From JAGOLU01 sp964542665 (GTDB lineage: Bacteria; Patescibacteriota; Microgenomatia; UBA1406; GWC2-37-13): a DNA stretch of 64,000 bases. The notes under the pieces were generated by a model that searched no databases, was not told the DNA's origin, and saw only the letters and a program-made list of their open reading frames with translations. Within the stretch, counting starts at the first letter, position 1. Each line of letters begins with the position of its first letter. The stretch spans positions 1-64,000 of the forward strand of contig CAZIUF010000002.1 in the NCBI GenBank assembly GCA_964542665.1, written 5' to 3'. The position numbers and the translations under genes are program-made. Positions 51,801 through 61,269 of the stretch are shown here, one piece after another.

Positions 51801-53500
51801 GGTTGTGAAGGGGCCGCAATCTCAACCCCAGCAGGGATGTAATAATATACTGGTAGATGACTAAAATCTGAGGTGCGAATAATATTTGATTCGCCAATTC
51901 GCTCCTCAATAGTTTTTGCGACCAAATCGTCAGTACACGACCGCTCGATGATCCGTGCATCTTTGGAAATATTTACAAAGTCACGGGCATTGCCTTCACA
52001 TTTGACGTATTGATTTTCACCGGAATGGAATGTTTGGGGACGAGCAAGAGATATTGGGGGTGTCTCAAATAATCTTACACCTCCTGATACGAGTTGATAT
52101 GCCAGGGCCACCTCTTGAGGTATTTGTGCATATACAGTGTGTTTCTCACCGGATGTGAGCATCTTCAGTGCTATTTGTCGTTCCTTTTCAACGAAAAACT
52201 CTGATGCCTGAAGTGGTCTTTGTTTGTAGTATGTAAAAGCAGAAGTAGCGATATTTGCAATCAAACCAGTCATAAAAACAATTAGAAAAATACATCTGAC
52301 TACTAAGGTTCTAGATTTGAGCATAAAGTACGAACTTATAAGCCCCTGAGAAATCAACAGAGCGAATCCGATCGTCATAAAAGATCCTCGTAGTGCTATT
52401 GCAGTATCACCCCGATGGATGGCGACTGGTACCCAACCAACAATAAGCGAAATAAGTACGATTTTCAGAAGCCTTTTTTCCATCTGATGCAGACCAACCA
52501 AGCCTAATAATAAAAATGGAAAAGTAATGAAATAAAATGATCCTGAAAAAGGACTTCCTGTGACTGAGTAATCTCCTCTCCAAAAGAGAAATGACGGGCT
52601 AAGTGTATCGATGAATTTCTGACCAATGGCATTTGAGACTGCGGTGAATTTGTTGATAAATATTGATTGAATTAACGGTCGAACTCCAGCGGCTTGACGA
52701 TCCAGATCAATTTGAGATGAATACAAGTCTAGATTCGTAAAAATTAACTCGTTACCCGCACGATGGGAAATAGTATTGCTATTCAAAATGAAGGTAATGC
52801 CTGTGAATACGCACACTGCAACAACCCAAAAGAAAATCTGATGGATGTGTTTTTTTAATTCCGCAGGGACTCCGTGGATAAATGGTACTGACAGCATAAG
52901 AAGCGGCACAACAACTCGATAGGCCTGATAGGCATTCATGGCTAAGAAGAAAAATATCAAACTAGCTACCAATTGACGTCGAATCGCTAAAGAAAGCGCA
53001 ATAAGCGTGAGTGTAAGCGCAAGTGGACTATCGAGACCCAATCGTGTGATGTGAAATATCCACGGACTGGATATAAAGATTATGGTTGTACACCATGCAT
53101 AAGATTTCTTTTTAGTGAGTTGAAAAACAATATCGTAGATGGCAGGAATGAGTAGCGAAGTAAATAAAACATACGGCAGCCTGACAGCAAATACACTTAG
53201 TGGTATGCCAAGCAGCCACCATAAAGCATTGAAGTAGTAGGGAACAGGCGGAGAGTTTGGGTTTGTATCAGGAAAATTTAGTGGAAAGTGCACACCCATA
53301 AAATCTTTCCCCGTATGAGCGATTGCATATCCAGTCAGACTGAGATCGCGCTCGTCGTGAAGGAGATACTGCTGGTCCAACGCAATCAAACGGAGAGCAA
53401 TGAACACAAGCATGCACACCATCAGTGCAAAGCGGTTCCAAGTAAAGAGCTTATGTATTTGTAGGCTCATAAGTAAAGTAATAAAAGATATCCCGACCAT
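51797..53500 (-). CDS. PMT/ArnT-like GT-C glycosyltransferase
   Basis: Polytopic protein of 567 residues. The acidic motif is in YLLHDERDLSLTGYAIA, followed by GKDFMGVHFPLNF, so it belongs with its two neighbours, though it is more distant. About eleven membrane segments are followed by a C-terminal domain of about 140 residues. The start could be ATG 53470 (MSLQIHKLF), since the longer version overlaps the neighbouring gene by 50 bases. It lies between the two closer paralogues (50193 and 53451), which suggests a tandem amplification followed by divergence. Confidence 0.82.
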   Translation of the reverse strand: MVGISFITLLMSLQIHKLFTWNRFALMVCMLVFIALRLIALDQQYLLHDERDLSLTGYAIAHTGKDFMGVHFPLNFPDTNPNSPPVPYYFNALWWLLGIPLSVFAVRLPYVLFTSLLIPAIYDIVFQLTKKKSYAWCTTIIFISSPWIFHITRLGLDSPLALTLTLIALSLAIRRQLVASLIFFFLAMNAYQAYRVVVPLLMLSVPFIHGVPAELKKHIHQIFFWVVAVCVFTGITFILNSNTISHRAGNELIFTNLDLYSSQIDLDRQAAGVRPLIQSIFINKFTAVSNAIGQKFIDTLSPSFLFWRGDYSVTGSPFSGSFYFITFPFLLLGLVGLHQMEKRLLKIVLISLIVGWVPVAIHRGDTAIALRGSFMTIGFALLISQGLISSYFMLKSRTLVVRCIFLIVFMTGLIANIATSAFTYYKQRPLQASEFFVEKERQIALKMLTSGEKHTVYAQIPQEVALAYQLVSGGVRLFETPPISLARPQTFHSGENQYVKCEGNARDFVNISKDARIIERSCTDDLVAKTIEERIGESNIIRTSDFSHLPVYYYIPAGVEIAAPSQP

Positions 53501-55106
53501 TATATCTGATTGGTTTTGCTTTCAATTTCAGAGCTTCAGGAAGCTCATCAGGATATACAATGTACATTGTATTCTTTTTTTGCACCACTTCCATGCGCTC
53601 GGGGAAGATAAATTTATCAAAGCCAGGGTTTTCCCAAAAGGTAAATTCATTGTATGTAGTATGTTTTGCTTGTGGCTGATATTTACGTGGGTTATATCTG
53701 CCATAAAAAAGAAGATATATGTAAGGCTGGCCCTGACGTTTCGTTATGATAAACTGGTCGTATTTTGGATATTCATGCCATACAAAATCAGCCAACTCCT
53801 TACTACCCACCTGCCAAGGATAATCTGCAACCTTATGGTCTAAGTAAGATTGGTAGTATGTATCCCAACTTTGTACATCCTGACTTAAGTGGACCAATGC
53901 AATTAAAATGAGTATCCCCATACTCAACAACCGCGCGTGGGTTAATCCTGCGAGTGTATAAAACGTATTTTTCATAAAATTGACGCTTCTGTCCCACCCA
54001 TATCCTGCGAGTACAATCCATGTAATACTCATCAGCAGGGAACGCGTCATAGAGTTTTTTTGCCAAACCAAAACTGCTGGTAGTATGCTGATGAGCACGA
54101 GAATCATCACGATAAGTAATTTACGCCAGCCTTGCTTGATTAAAATAGACAGAAACCCAAGCCATAGTCCAACATAGGCCACAAGTGAAGCTGGACCAAC
54201 TCCTGGATAGCCAAAACGTGGATTGGAGTCACCAAGGTATGTGATTAGCTGAGGGGTGAAGTATAAAGCTGATGATTGAATCAATTCGAAAAGTCCATAC
54301 ACATATCGATTATAAAAAAGAGTAGGTCCCCCTAGATTTCGCCCTGACTCTATTGCATAGATAAACAGTGGATGACGAAAAAATAGCAGCGATCCTACCC
54401 TATTGGTTGGTAAAAATAATTCCGAAATCAAAAAGGGCACAATGCAGATCGCGGCGCTGATGACCCACACCCATCGGTGTTTATGGGTATGTGAAAAATG
54501 TTCATAGAACATGCCGATAAGCCATATCACTACATAAACCTTTGCTACATGGTACGTCCACAGTGATATACCTGCACATGCACTGGCAATCATGAGGTAG
54601 CGTATTGATCTGGTACGCACGTAGGCGATACTTGCAATCATGCTGACGATGATAAACCAGAGACAAATGATGCCCTCATGTGCGTGACGGCTCGTGACTT
54701 GCAGCCAGGGGGATGTTGTGGCAAATAGCGCACTCAGCAAACCTGCACGTTTTGACCGAGTAAGTTGGGAGGTGAGTAAAAAAAAGAGAATGGGAAATGA
54801 TATCCCAGCAAAATGCGTAGGTAAGCGGATGACCCAATCATGTAAACCAAAAAGAGCTATGCCTGGAATCATAAGAAACGCAGTTATGGGAAGTTTCTGC
54901 TCACCAAATGACGCCATTCTGAAGGGAAGCTCGCCAAATTCCCCTCGGCCAGTACTCATGATGCTATACGCATTGTATCCATGTGCAACTTCATCAGAGT
55001 TTAAAGGGGGTAGTCCAAAATAAAATACATGAAGCGCGAGAGAGGTGAGAGTACACAGCGCAAGCAGCAGTATCGTCGCTCGATGTTTCGCAAGAGTTTG
55101 CCTCAT
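53451..55106 (-). CDS. PMT/ArnT-like GT-C glycosyltransferase
   Basis: Polytopic GT39-type protein of 551 residues, the closest relative of the gene at 50193. The first loop has LNSDEVAHGYNAYSIM with the Asp-Glu pair, then GRGEFGELPFRMASFGEQK; the C-terminal domain has RQGQPYIYLLFYGRYNPRK and YNEFTFWENPGFDKFIFP. A TSRHAHEG loop near residue 125 is also shared with the other copy (MSRHQHEA). It follows the GT2 gene at 55130 after 23 bases and is probably cotranscribed with it. Confidence 0.85.
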   Translation of the reverse strand: MRQTLAKHRATILLLALCTLTSLALHVFYFGLPPLNSDEVAHGYNAYSIMSTGRGEFGELPFRMASFGEQKLPITAFLMIPGIALFGLHDWVIRLPTHFAGISFPILFFLLTSQLTRSKRAGLLSALFATTSPWLQVTSRHAHEGIICLWFIIVSMIASIAYVRTRSIRYLMIASACAGISLWTYHVAKVYVVIWLIGMFYEHFSHTHKHRWVWVISAAICIVPFLISELFLPTNRVGSLLFFRHPLFIYAIESGRNLGGPTLFYNRYVYGLFELIQSSALYFTPQLITYLGDSNPRFGYPGVGPASLVAYVGLWLGFLSILIKQGWRKLLIVMILVLISILPAVLVWQKNSMTRSLLMSITWIVLAGYGWDRSVNFMKNTFYTLAGLTHARLLSMGILILIALVHLSQDVQSWDTYYQSYLDHKVADYPWQVGSKELADFVWHEYPKYDQFIITKRQGQPYIYLLFYGRYNPRKYQPQAKHTTYNEFTFWENPGFDKFIFPERMEVVQKKNTMYIVYPDELPEALKLKAKPIRYNGRDIFYYFTYEPTNT

Positions 55107-55129
55107 AAGTAGTCGTCATATTCACTCGC

Positions 55130-56056
55130 TCACATCACTCGACGTTTAACCCAGTTCAACATTTTTTCAGGACCTTTGACGATCTTTTCTCGGTTCATCC
55201 AGTAGAGCATCTCTTTGCTGGTTGTGATAAAAAGTTGATTGGTAGACTTGAACAAATTTGTTTGAGTCACCTCGGGATAGCTTTGCTTTTCCCACACAAA
55301 CATGTAGACAAGAAGGTTATAAAAAACTTGCAAGAGAGCCAGAACGAGCCCATGCACTCCGTCTTTATATCCTTTGTCAGCAAAAAACCGTGAGATAAAC
55401 TCACTGGTTGCTCGTTTGCATGCATCGAGTATTGTGTAGGGCTCGTTTTTAGTTATGATTTCTGCCGCATCCACTCGGGAGTAACGGATAGCTTTTTCGA
55501 GATATTGAAGGATGCTCGTATAGTTGTGATGGACTATGGCACATGCGCGCATTTCCATCTTTTGGTCTTCGAAAGCGCCTACAATAAATCCCTTCCCAGT
55601 AAGCTCAGGTTGTGCATGCAATGTTTTTGGCCAAGTGATTGAATCTTTCTTAAATAATCTTATTTGATAGTCGGGCCACCAACGACTATGAGAAATCCAT
55701 TTATTAAATATATAGTTTTGTCGGGGGATCTTGAGATGAGTATATCCCTCTTCTATGGTTGTTTCTTTGACAAGTTTCACCAACTCTGGCGATAGGTATT
55801 CATCTGGGTCAAGGAGTAGTACCCACTCGTGAGAGGCGTACGCAAGTGTTTCTTGACGAATAAGCTCAACAAACTCAGGTTTGGGCAATGCAAAGATCTT
55901 GATATTTGGGCTATTTGTCTCGATTTGAGTCCGGATGCTTGGGTCGAGGCCAATATCAACGAGGATAACCTCAGCAGATACGTCAGCGGCACTACTGAGG
56001 GTGAGAGAGATGTCTGGACACGAGCCTTCAGCTACTATAATCGTCGAGATTTGCAT
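55130..56056 (-). CDS. GT2 family glycosyltransferase (WaaE/KdtX-like)
   Basis: A 308-residue GT-A transferase with a degenerate start (MQISTIIVAEGSC). EVILVDIGLDP is the nucleotide block and VLLLDPDEYLS holds the D-x-D. RWWPDYQIRLFKKDSITWP and IVHHNYTS parallel the gene at 35177. A hydrophobic C-terminal region (VHGLVLALLQVFYNLLVYMFVWEK) suggests membrane attachment. It has an extended -10 box ten bases before the ATG and is divergent from the WecG-like gene, with only 73 bases between. Confidence 0.85.
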   Translation of the reverse strand: MQISTIIVAEGSCPDISLTLSSAADVSAEVILVDIGLDPSIRTQIETNSPNIKIFALPKPEFVELIRQETLAYASHEWVLLLDPDEYLSPELVKLVKETTIEEGYTHLKIPRQNYIFNKWISHSRWWPDYQIRLFKKDSITWPKTLHAQPELTGKGFIVGAFEDQKMEMRACAIVHHNYTSILQYLEKAIRYSRVDAAEIITKNEPYTILDACKRATSEFISRFFADKGYKDGVHGLVLALLQVFYNLLVYMFVWEKQSYPEVTQTNLFKSTNQLFITTSKEMLYWMNREKIVKGPEKMLNWVKRRVM

Positions 56057-56066
56057 ATCGATTTTG

Positions 56067-56075
56067 ATTATACCA
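56067..56075 (-). promoter_or_regulatory. Extended -10 promoter for the 55130 operon
   Basis: TG-G-TATAAT on the minus strand, a perfect extended -10, ending ten bases before the ATG at 56056. Confidence 0.65.
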
Positions 56076-56116
56076 TTTATTGACTCTAATCATGACCGTG
56101 TGAGGGTGTTTCGAGG

Positions 56117-56122
56117 TATACT
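56117..56122 (+). promoter_or_regulatory. -10 box for the WecG-like gene
   Basis: TATACT ends seven bases before the ATG at 56130. The sequence GAGGTATACTT is repeated at the promoter of the gene at 61270. This position supports 56130 as the true start rather than the long upstream ORF. Confidence 0.55.
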
Positions 56123-56129
56123 TGAACCT

Positions 56130-56858
56130 ATGTTAGGCATCCCTTTTGACCGAGTGGTCACACAAAAATCAGCCGTAAAAATAGTCCAGGAGGCATTGGC
56201 TAAAAAATCATTTCTTCATATCGTATCTCTAAATCCTGAGAATATCATGTCTGCACAAAGTGATCAAAAATTCATGCAGATACTCAACACAGCAGATATC
56301 CAAATCATTGACGGTATTGGGGTACTTTTAGCAAGTCGATGGACACGAGAGTACAAACATGATTTTGAACGTGTGACCGGCGTTGATTTGATGAGTAAAT
56401 TAATTGAATCAATATCGCAAACTAGTCAAACTCAAACTGTGACAATTGGTTTCCTCGGTGGCAGAGATGGAGTAGCGAAACGAGTATGTGAGAAGTTTGC
56501 CATGCAATATCACGCAATCCCTCATATGAAATTCGTCACTATTGCCGATGTTGAATCAAATGATGCAACGATTGTGCCGCGCATATTGGAACAAAAATTA
56601 GATCTGCTGTTTGTCGCATTTGGCAGTCCAACTCAAGAAAAATGGATTGACCAACATCGAGCAGATTTATCCCACACAGTCTGCATGGGTGTTGGAGGGG
56701 CATTTGATATGCTCTCTGGTCGGACACCACGTGCGCCCATTATTATTCGTAAGTTAGGTTTTGAATGGTTCTACCGACTCATCACGCAACCATGGCGTTG
56801 GCGACGACAGGTAAAAATACTGCATTTCATTGGGCAGGTACTCACAAAAAACTACTGA
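56130..56858 (+). CDS. WecG/TagA/CpsF family glycosyltransferase (GT26)
   Basis: A 242-residue GT26 enzyme that adds ManNAc, ManNAcA or glucose to an undecaprenyl-diphosphate-linked sugar at the membrane. LHIVSLNPENIMSA, IIDGIGVLLASRW, RVTGVDLM, the LLFVAFGSPTQEKWI block and GVGGAFDMLSGRTPRAP are all family hallmarks; the catalytic-type Asp is in IIDGIG. The C-terminal WFYRLITQPWRWRRQ is the membrane-binding helix region. The ORF begins at 55935, but the first 65 codons lie over the divergent gene; ATG 56130 is right. It converges on the flippase gene with a seven-base overlap. Confidence 0.93.
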   Translation: MLGIPFDRVVTQKSAVKIVQEALAKKSFLHIVSLNPENIMSAQSDQKFMQILNTADIQIIDGIGVLLASRWTREYKHDFERVTGVDLMSKLIESISQTSQTQTVTIGFLGGRDGVAKRVCEKFAMQYHAIPHMKFVTIADVESNDATIVPRILEQKLDLLFVAFGSPTQEKWIDQHRADLSHTVCMGVGGAFDMLSGRTPRAPIIIRKLGFEWFYRLITQPWRWRRQVKILHFIGQVLTKNY

Positions 56859-58186
56859 GTAATAGGAGGCTCTCTCAAGGAGATGGAAGAAACATTACTA
56901 CTCCTAAGTGCCTTAGAAAAAACACTAAATATCTCTTTGGGAGAATATTTGAAAAAATCTAGCTTGAGATATCGTTGAGCTATAACAATCACCGCAATGA
57001 AGCTCGACGAGAGAAATACCTGCACATAGGCAAAGCCGATCGCCCCAAATGATTTTACTGCAATTGGCGTGAGGATCCATGTAGTGATTGTCCAATATGC
57101 CATGAAAGCCAAAGGTACCCGTGGCTTCTTGAGTGCATTAAAAACATTCATAAATGGAGTTGATAGAGTTGAAAGGAATGCTGAAATACAGAAAAGTTGG
57201 AAAATCGAGACTGCAGATTGCCACTTGGCATACTTCGGGATGATATGCACTGCATAGGGCATCGCAAAAGCAGAAATCAGAAGTATCGGTCCGAGGATGA
57301 GCGTCTGTGCCCAGATCGTCATCGTGACCGTACGCTTCAGTTTCTCTTGATCGTCCTGTAGCCGCGAAAGCACCGGGAATAGCACTTTTGAAATATTATC
57401 CATGACTATGCGGATTGGCGCCTCAGCCCACTTTTTAGCCCAAGCGATTTCACCCAACGTAGCAAGACCGAGGGTTTTCCCAAGGAAGATCACCACAAAC
57501 TCGTCTTTAATGAGTGCCAGGAGTGAGTTGAGTTGAAATGGTAAGCCGAAAGAAATAAGTTCGCGAAATGATTGATTATTTATCCCTAATTGAGGACGCC
57601 AGGTGGATGAACGATACATGAGAAATGTCCCGACAAGAGCGCGAACGATGACTGCAACAGCAAAGCTCATCAGCCCAAAGCGTAAAATGATGCCGATTGA
57701 TATTAGCAAATAAAAGAGTGTGTTTTCGATCACTTGGATTCTCACAATCCCCGCGAAATTGACTGACCGTTCAAGTAATACAGAGGGTATTGTCTTGAGT
57801 GAAGAAATGAAGAAGCCAGCCAACACAGCCCAGTACAAATAAATTGCTTGGTTTGGAAGATGATAATAGTTGCGAATAAAGTTGGTAGCGATAAATCCTA
57901 TGACAACCAGCGTCAGTATTAACATTTGCTGGATGGTAAACACGGTACGGAGGTCTACGTCCTTTACTTCTTTTTTTTGGATCAGAGCACCTGCAAGACC
58001 AATATCTGACAAGTAGTTAAATATCCCAATCGTTGCAAGTGTCGCGGCATATATTCCAAACACCTCTTTGGCTTCAAGAGCCGTAATGATAATGTTGGCA
58101 ATGAGCCCGAGCACAGCAGAGTATCCACTTTGAAAGAAAAGCGAAATCAGGCTTTTTTTCGTATTTTTATGTAGATCTTGTGACAT
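56852..58186 (-). CDS. Polysaccharide flippase (Wzx/MOP superfamily)
   Basis: A 444-residue integral membrane protein with about twelve membrane segments and the PST/Wzx pattern: SLISLFFQSGYSAVLG at the start, FGIYAATLATIGIFNYLSDIGLAGALIQ for TM2 with the charged loop, and FGLPFQLNSLLALIKDE and PVLSRLQDDQEKLKR in the middle. It would move lipid-linked oligosaccharide made by the cytoplasmic GTs to the outer face. Its start overlaps the previous gene by 40 bases, so it is in the minus-strand operon that begins at the right side of the window. Confidence 0.9.
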   Translation of the reverse strand: MSQDLHKNTKKSLISLFFQSGYSAVLGLIANIIITALEAKEVFGIYAATLATIGIFNYLSDIGLAGALIQKKEVKDVDLRTVFTIQQMLILTLVVIGFIATNFIRNYYHLPNQAIYLYWAVLAGFFISSLKTIPSVLLERSVNFAGIVRIQVIENTLFYLLISIGIILRFGLMSFAVAVIVRALVGTFLMYRSSTWRPQLGINNQSFRELISFGLPFQLNSLLALIKDEFVVIFLGKTLGLATLGEIAWAKKWAEAPIRIVMDNISKVLFPVLSRLQDDQEKLKRTVTMTIWAQTLILGPILLISAFAMPYAVHIIPKYAKWQSAVSIFQLFCISAFLSTLSTPFMNVFNALKKPRVPLAFMAYWTITTWILTPIAVKSFGAIGFAYVQVFLSSSFIAVIVIAQRYLKLDFFKYSPKEIFSVFSKALRSSNVSSISLREPPITQ

Positions 58187-59664
58187 AGAAGATAGGCGAG
58201 AGCACCAAAGCTTAAGCCCTGAGAGATAGTGTACAAGACAGATGGCGGTTTGTACGCACTAAACTGTGTCTTGAGTTGGGCAGATTCTGTGCTTGTTGGT
58301 GACCTATCTCGCAATTTGTTCCATAAATTGAGCTCTACGGTGCGGGGCAAATATTCAGGGATAGCAAATGCAGCCTTTTCCCTAGTAAATTGGGCGCTAT
58401 ACAACATGTAAGCTTTTTCGGAAGATATCCTTTGGCCGATAAAATATCTGCTACTCATCATGATGGCGACACAACAGATGAAAATCGTCGTCGTATATGC
58501 AATATATTTGTGAGTATGTAAATAGGTAAAAATATAAATACTCATATACGAGCCAGCAAAGGTAACAAAAACGAGGAAGCGCCATGGAAATTGGAATGAT
58601 TGCAGCGGCGCTAGAGTCTCCCAGAAGGGTTGTGATATATACACTGTCAGAAAGAGACTTATTACGCCGAGGATAACAACTAAGATGGTTGTCATATCTT
58701 TAGGTAGGTAAGAATCACTCCTAGCAAAACATGATCGCAAGCAGCTTGTGAGAAAAACGAGCAACCCGGGGATGGCAGTCAGGATAAGTAACTTGCCAAT
58801 CATAAAACTCGCCCCATCTTGCTCGCAGCCTGGAGCTGATCCGCCATATCCCCACCCATTGGGAGTCGTCCATACCTGTTGGATACACAAGAAGTGGTCG
58901 CGGAAGTTGGTTAACTTCGCGGTGTCAAATGCGTATGTATTCGAGAGACCCGTCAGTACTGGAATCCAAAAATACATACTAAGTAACAGGGCTGTGAAAT
59001 ATGTTTGGAGGGCAATTTTGCGATGAGGTTGGGCAAGTGCCACTACTCCACAAAATAGTATTAAAACTAGCGATAGTGCGTTGTGACTGGTAAATAGCGC
59101 AGCCAAGATGACTGAGCCAAAAACATATTTACCTTTTTGCATTAAAGCCCAAATACCCCATGGAAGCAGTGACAGGCACCATATCTCAGCTAGGTTACCG
59201 CGGACAAATATCTCACTTGCAACCCATGGCGATGTGGCATATAAAAGTGCTGGAAGAAGTCTCAAAACTCTATCTTTATTCACATGCGAAACAAGCGCGT
59301 ACATCCCGCCAAAAGCAATGATTATGCTGAGCAGAAAAGACAACTTGATCGCCTGACTGACTTCAAATCCCATCAAGTGAACCACACTGGTAATCCAATA
59401 AGCTGTAGGAGCATAAAATGTAAATACAGGATATCCATTTCCAAACGCATAGTCAGGTGCGATCTGAGGAGGGATGTGAAGCTGGGTGAGCTCTTTTGTA
59501 AACTGCTCAATACGTGAGGGTTGTGTTATGTCGTGGTAGGAAAAGAAGTCTGATGCAAATGGGTTGAGATTGCGTCCAACAGTGACGATCAAAACCACTA
59601 ATGCAATAAGAAATACCAAGTTTATGCTCTTATAAATTTTCTGCACTAGATTGTGATGGATCAT
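58147..59664 (-). CDS. Membrane protein with PTPS-related (GT-C-like) domain
   Basis: A 505-residue polytopic protein. FSYHDITQPSRIEQFT, PPQIAPDYAFGNGYPVFTFY and PTAYWITSVVHL match the 6-pyruvoyl-tetrahydropterin-synthase-related membrane domain, a GT-C-like group despite its name. About ten membrane segments are followed by a short extracytoplasmic part and a final TM. The catalytic-type acid would be the Asp of YHDITQP. It lies six bases from the gene at 59671 and overlaps the flippase gene. Confidence 0.82.
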   Translation of the reverse strand: MIHHNLVQKIYKSINLVFLIALVVLIVTVGRNLNPFASDFFSYHDITQPSRIEQFTKELTQLHIPPQIAPDYAFGNGYPVFTFYAPTAYWITSVVHLMGFEVSQAIKLSFLLSIIIAFGGMYALVSHVNKDRVLRLLPALLYATSPWVASEIFVRGNLAEIWCLSLLPWGIWALMQKGKYVFGSVILAALFTSHNALSLVLILFCGVVALAQPHRKIALQTYFTALLLSMYFWIPVLTGLSNTYAFDTAKLTNFRDHFLCIQQVWTTPNGWGYGGSAPGCEQDGASFMIGKLLILTAIPGLLVFLTSCLRSCFARSDSYLPKDMTTILVVILGVISLFLTVYISQPFWETLAPLQSFQFPWRFLVFVTFAGSYMSIYIFTYLHTHKYIAYTTTIFICCVAIMMSSRYFIGQRISSEKAYMLYSAQFTREKAAFAIPEYLPRTVELNLWNKLRDRSPTSTESAQLKTQFSAYKPPSVLYTISQGLSFGALAYLLCHKIYIKIRKKA

Positions 59665-59670
59665 GATGGA

Positions 59671-61239
59671 TCATCGAGGGCTAACTGGAGGACGTACCCG
59701 GAAAAGATACACCTTGTCGGGGCTACCGTTTGGCTTATCAAATACTTGCACTTCCTCTATCAAATTCTGCTGCCAATGTATAGGAAAATCATTTCGATGT
59801 GGGAATACAACAAACACATGATTATCAGTTGTTTCTTGCTGAGCAGCCACTATGTCCGACTCATTGAGTGGCCACAGCCCACGCACATCAATATGATCAG
59901 ACCGCTTAACATACGCACGTAAAACATCTGCAATCAGTCCAAAGTCACCTTCAGCGAGGACAAGGGCTGTCTTACCATCATTTGTAGATGTGCGAATTAT
60001 TTGCATTAGCTCTGGAGTACCCCATACTGCAGAAGCACCTTCGATATATTGTCCTCGGTCAATGGGAGGCAAAGAGATGTTTGTCACTGAGAACCACTGG
60101 GGTAAACATATATACACAAGTACAACTGAAGTGATTAGCAGCATTACTCTTCGTGTGTTTGTAGAGAAAGAATTGAGAGCATAAACGGCTGCAATACTGA
60201 GTAATCCTGCGAAAAAGATCAAATATCGCGGGTACACCACCTTGTTAAACATCACTATGATGATGAAGGGAGAGATGATCCATAGGACAAGGTAGTGTCC
60301 AAGAGGGTCACGTTTCCTCCACAACAGATAAATCCCAACTAGACCAAGTACCGGAATAATCCATCCACTTTCCCAGAAAACATACTGAGGCACTATTTGG
60401 ATGTTATTGGTGACCAGCTGAAACGGATCTGTTAGCCATTCACGAAAAGTCAAAATGAACGTTAAGTTTTTCTGAGCTATGTTATGAAAGAACGGCGAGA
60501 AGAATCGTTGTGTTAGATATATTGATAAGGCTAAGAACAAACCAATTAGATACAAGAAAATATAATCTAAAAATGTTTTTTTATTGTGCCACACATGGGC
60601 TACTTTGTTTAAAATAGTTTGCCCATGTTGAAAGACTACTATTGCTGTGCAAGAGAGTCCAATAAACATAAATAAGCTAGATTTTGCGAGCATACCGATG
60701 CCTGCAACAGCACCAAAAAGCACTGCTACGTCTAAGCGTCTCATTCGTACAAGTAATATAGAAACGAACATCAACCAGATGACAGCGGCATTTACAGCTG
60801 AATCAACTAGAGCCAAACGATCGTAGAAAAGAAAAAATGGCGAAAATAGATATATGAATGCGGCAATCGCGACAGCCCGTTTCCCCCAGAGATAGCCACT
60901 CAGGCTCATTATCCCAATCATTCCTACAAACCCACTTGAGACTGAGAAAAGTCGACCTGCATAGAGCAGATTATCTGGAAATAATTTAACAAAAGGGATC
61001 GTTCCCCACGTTTGTAACACTTGTTTTCCATCGAGTAGCGAAATAAACCTCCAGTTAGGATCGCCTGCAGCTATCCGTGCCCAGTTAACATATATTCCCT
61101 CATCCACAAATATGGGCAGATCAAGTATATGAAACAGCCTGGTGAAGAAGTAAATAGCGGTAACAGATATCAAAAAAAGAGCAGATCTCCACGACACTCG
61201 CCGCTTGATCTGAATGAATGTATCAGTGATTGAAAACAT
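59671..61239 (-). CDS. PMT/ArnT-like GT-C glycosyltransferase
   Basis: Polytopic GT39-type protein of 522 residues. LPIFVDEGIYVNWARIA carries the catalytic-type Asp-Glu, and FYDRLALVDSAVNAAVIW the second acidic loop typical of ArnT and PMT enzymes. About ten membrane segments are followed by a soluble C-terminal part with IDVRGLWPLNESD. A perfect TATAAT lies eight bases before the ATG. Paralogue-like relation to the next gene at 61270 (WDESIYVQVAREW). Confidence 0.88.
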   Translation of the reverse strand: MFSITDTFIQIKRRVSWRSALFLISVTAIYFFTRLFHILDLPIFVDEGIYVNWARIAAGDPNWRFISLLDGKQVLQTWGTIPFVKLFPDNLLYAGRLFSVSSGFVGMIGIMSLSGYLWGKRAVAIAAFIYLFSPFFLFYDRLALVDSAVNAAVIWLMFVSILLVRMRRLDVAVLFGAVAGIGMLAKSSLFMFIGLSCTAIVVFQHGQTILNKVAHVWHNKKTFLDYIFLYLIGLFLALSIYLTQRFFSPFFHNIAQKNLTFILTFREWLTDPFQLVTNNIQIVPQYVFWESGWIIPVLGLVGIYLLWRKRDPLGHYLVLWIISPFIIIVMFNKVVYPRYLIFFAGLLSIAAVYALNSFSTNTRRVMLLITSVVLVYICLPQWFSVTNISLPPIDRGQYIEGASAVWGTPELMQIIRTSTNDGKTALVLAEGDFGLIADVLRAYVKRSDHIDVRGLWPLNESDIVAAQQETTDNHVFVVFPHRNDFPIHWQQNLIEEVQVFDKPNGSPDKVYLFRVRPPVSPR

Positions 61240-61247
61240 ACGGCTTG

Positions 61248-61253
61248 ATTATA
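61248..61253 (-). promoter_or_regulatory. -10 box for the 59671 operon
   Basis: TATAAT on the minus strand ending eight bases before the ATG at 61239. A perfect 6-bp hairpin (CCGCTT/AAGCGG, 61276-61292) at the end of the upstream gene might separate the two units, though it has no T-run. Confidence 0.5.
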
Positions 61254-61269
61254 GCTTATTTACTTAACA

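Noticed and set aside
53400..53843. Plus-strand frame opposite the ends of two GT-C genes
   Set aside because: It is antisense to two well-supported genes and has no family features.
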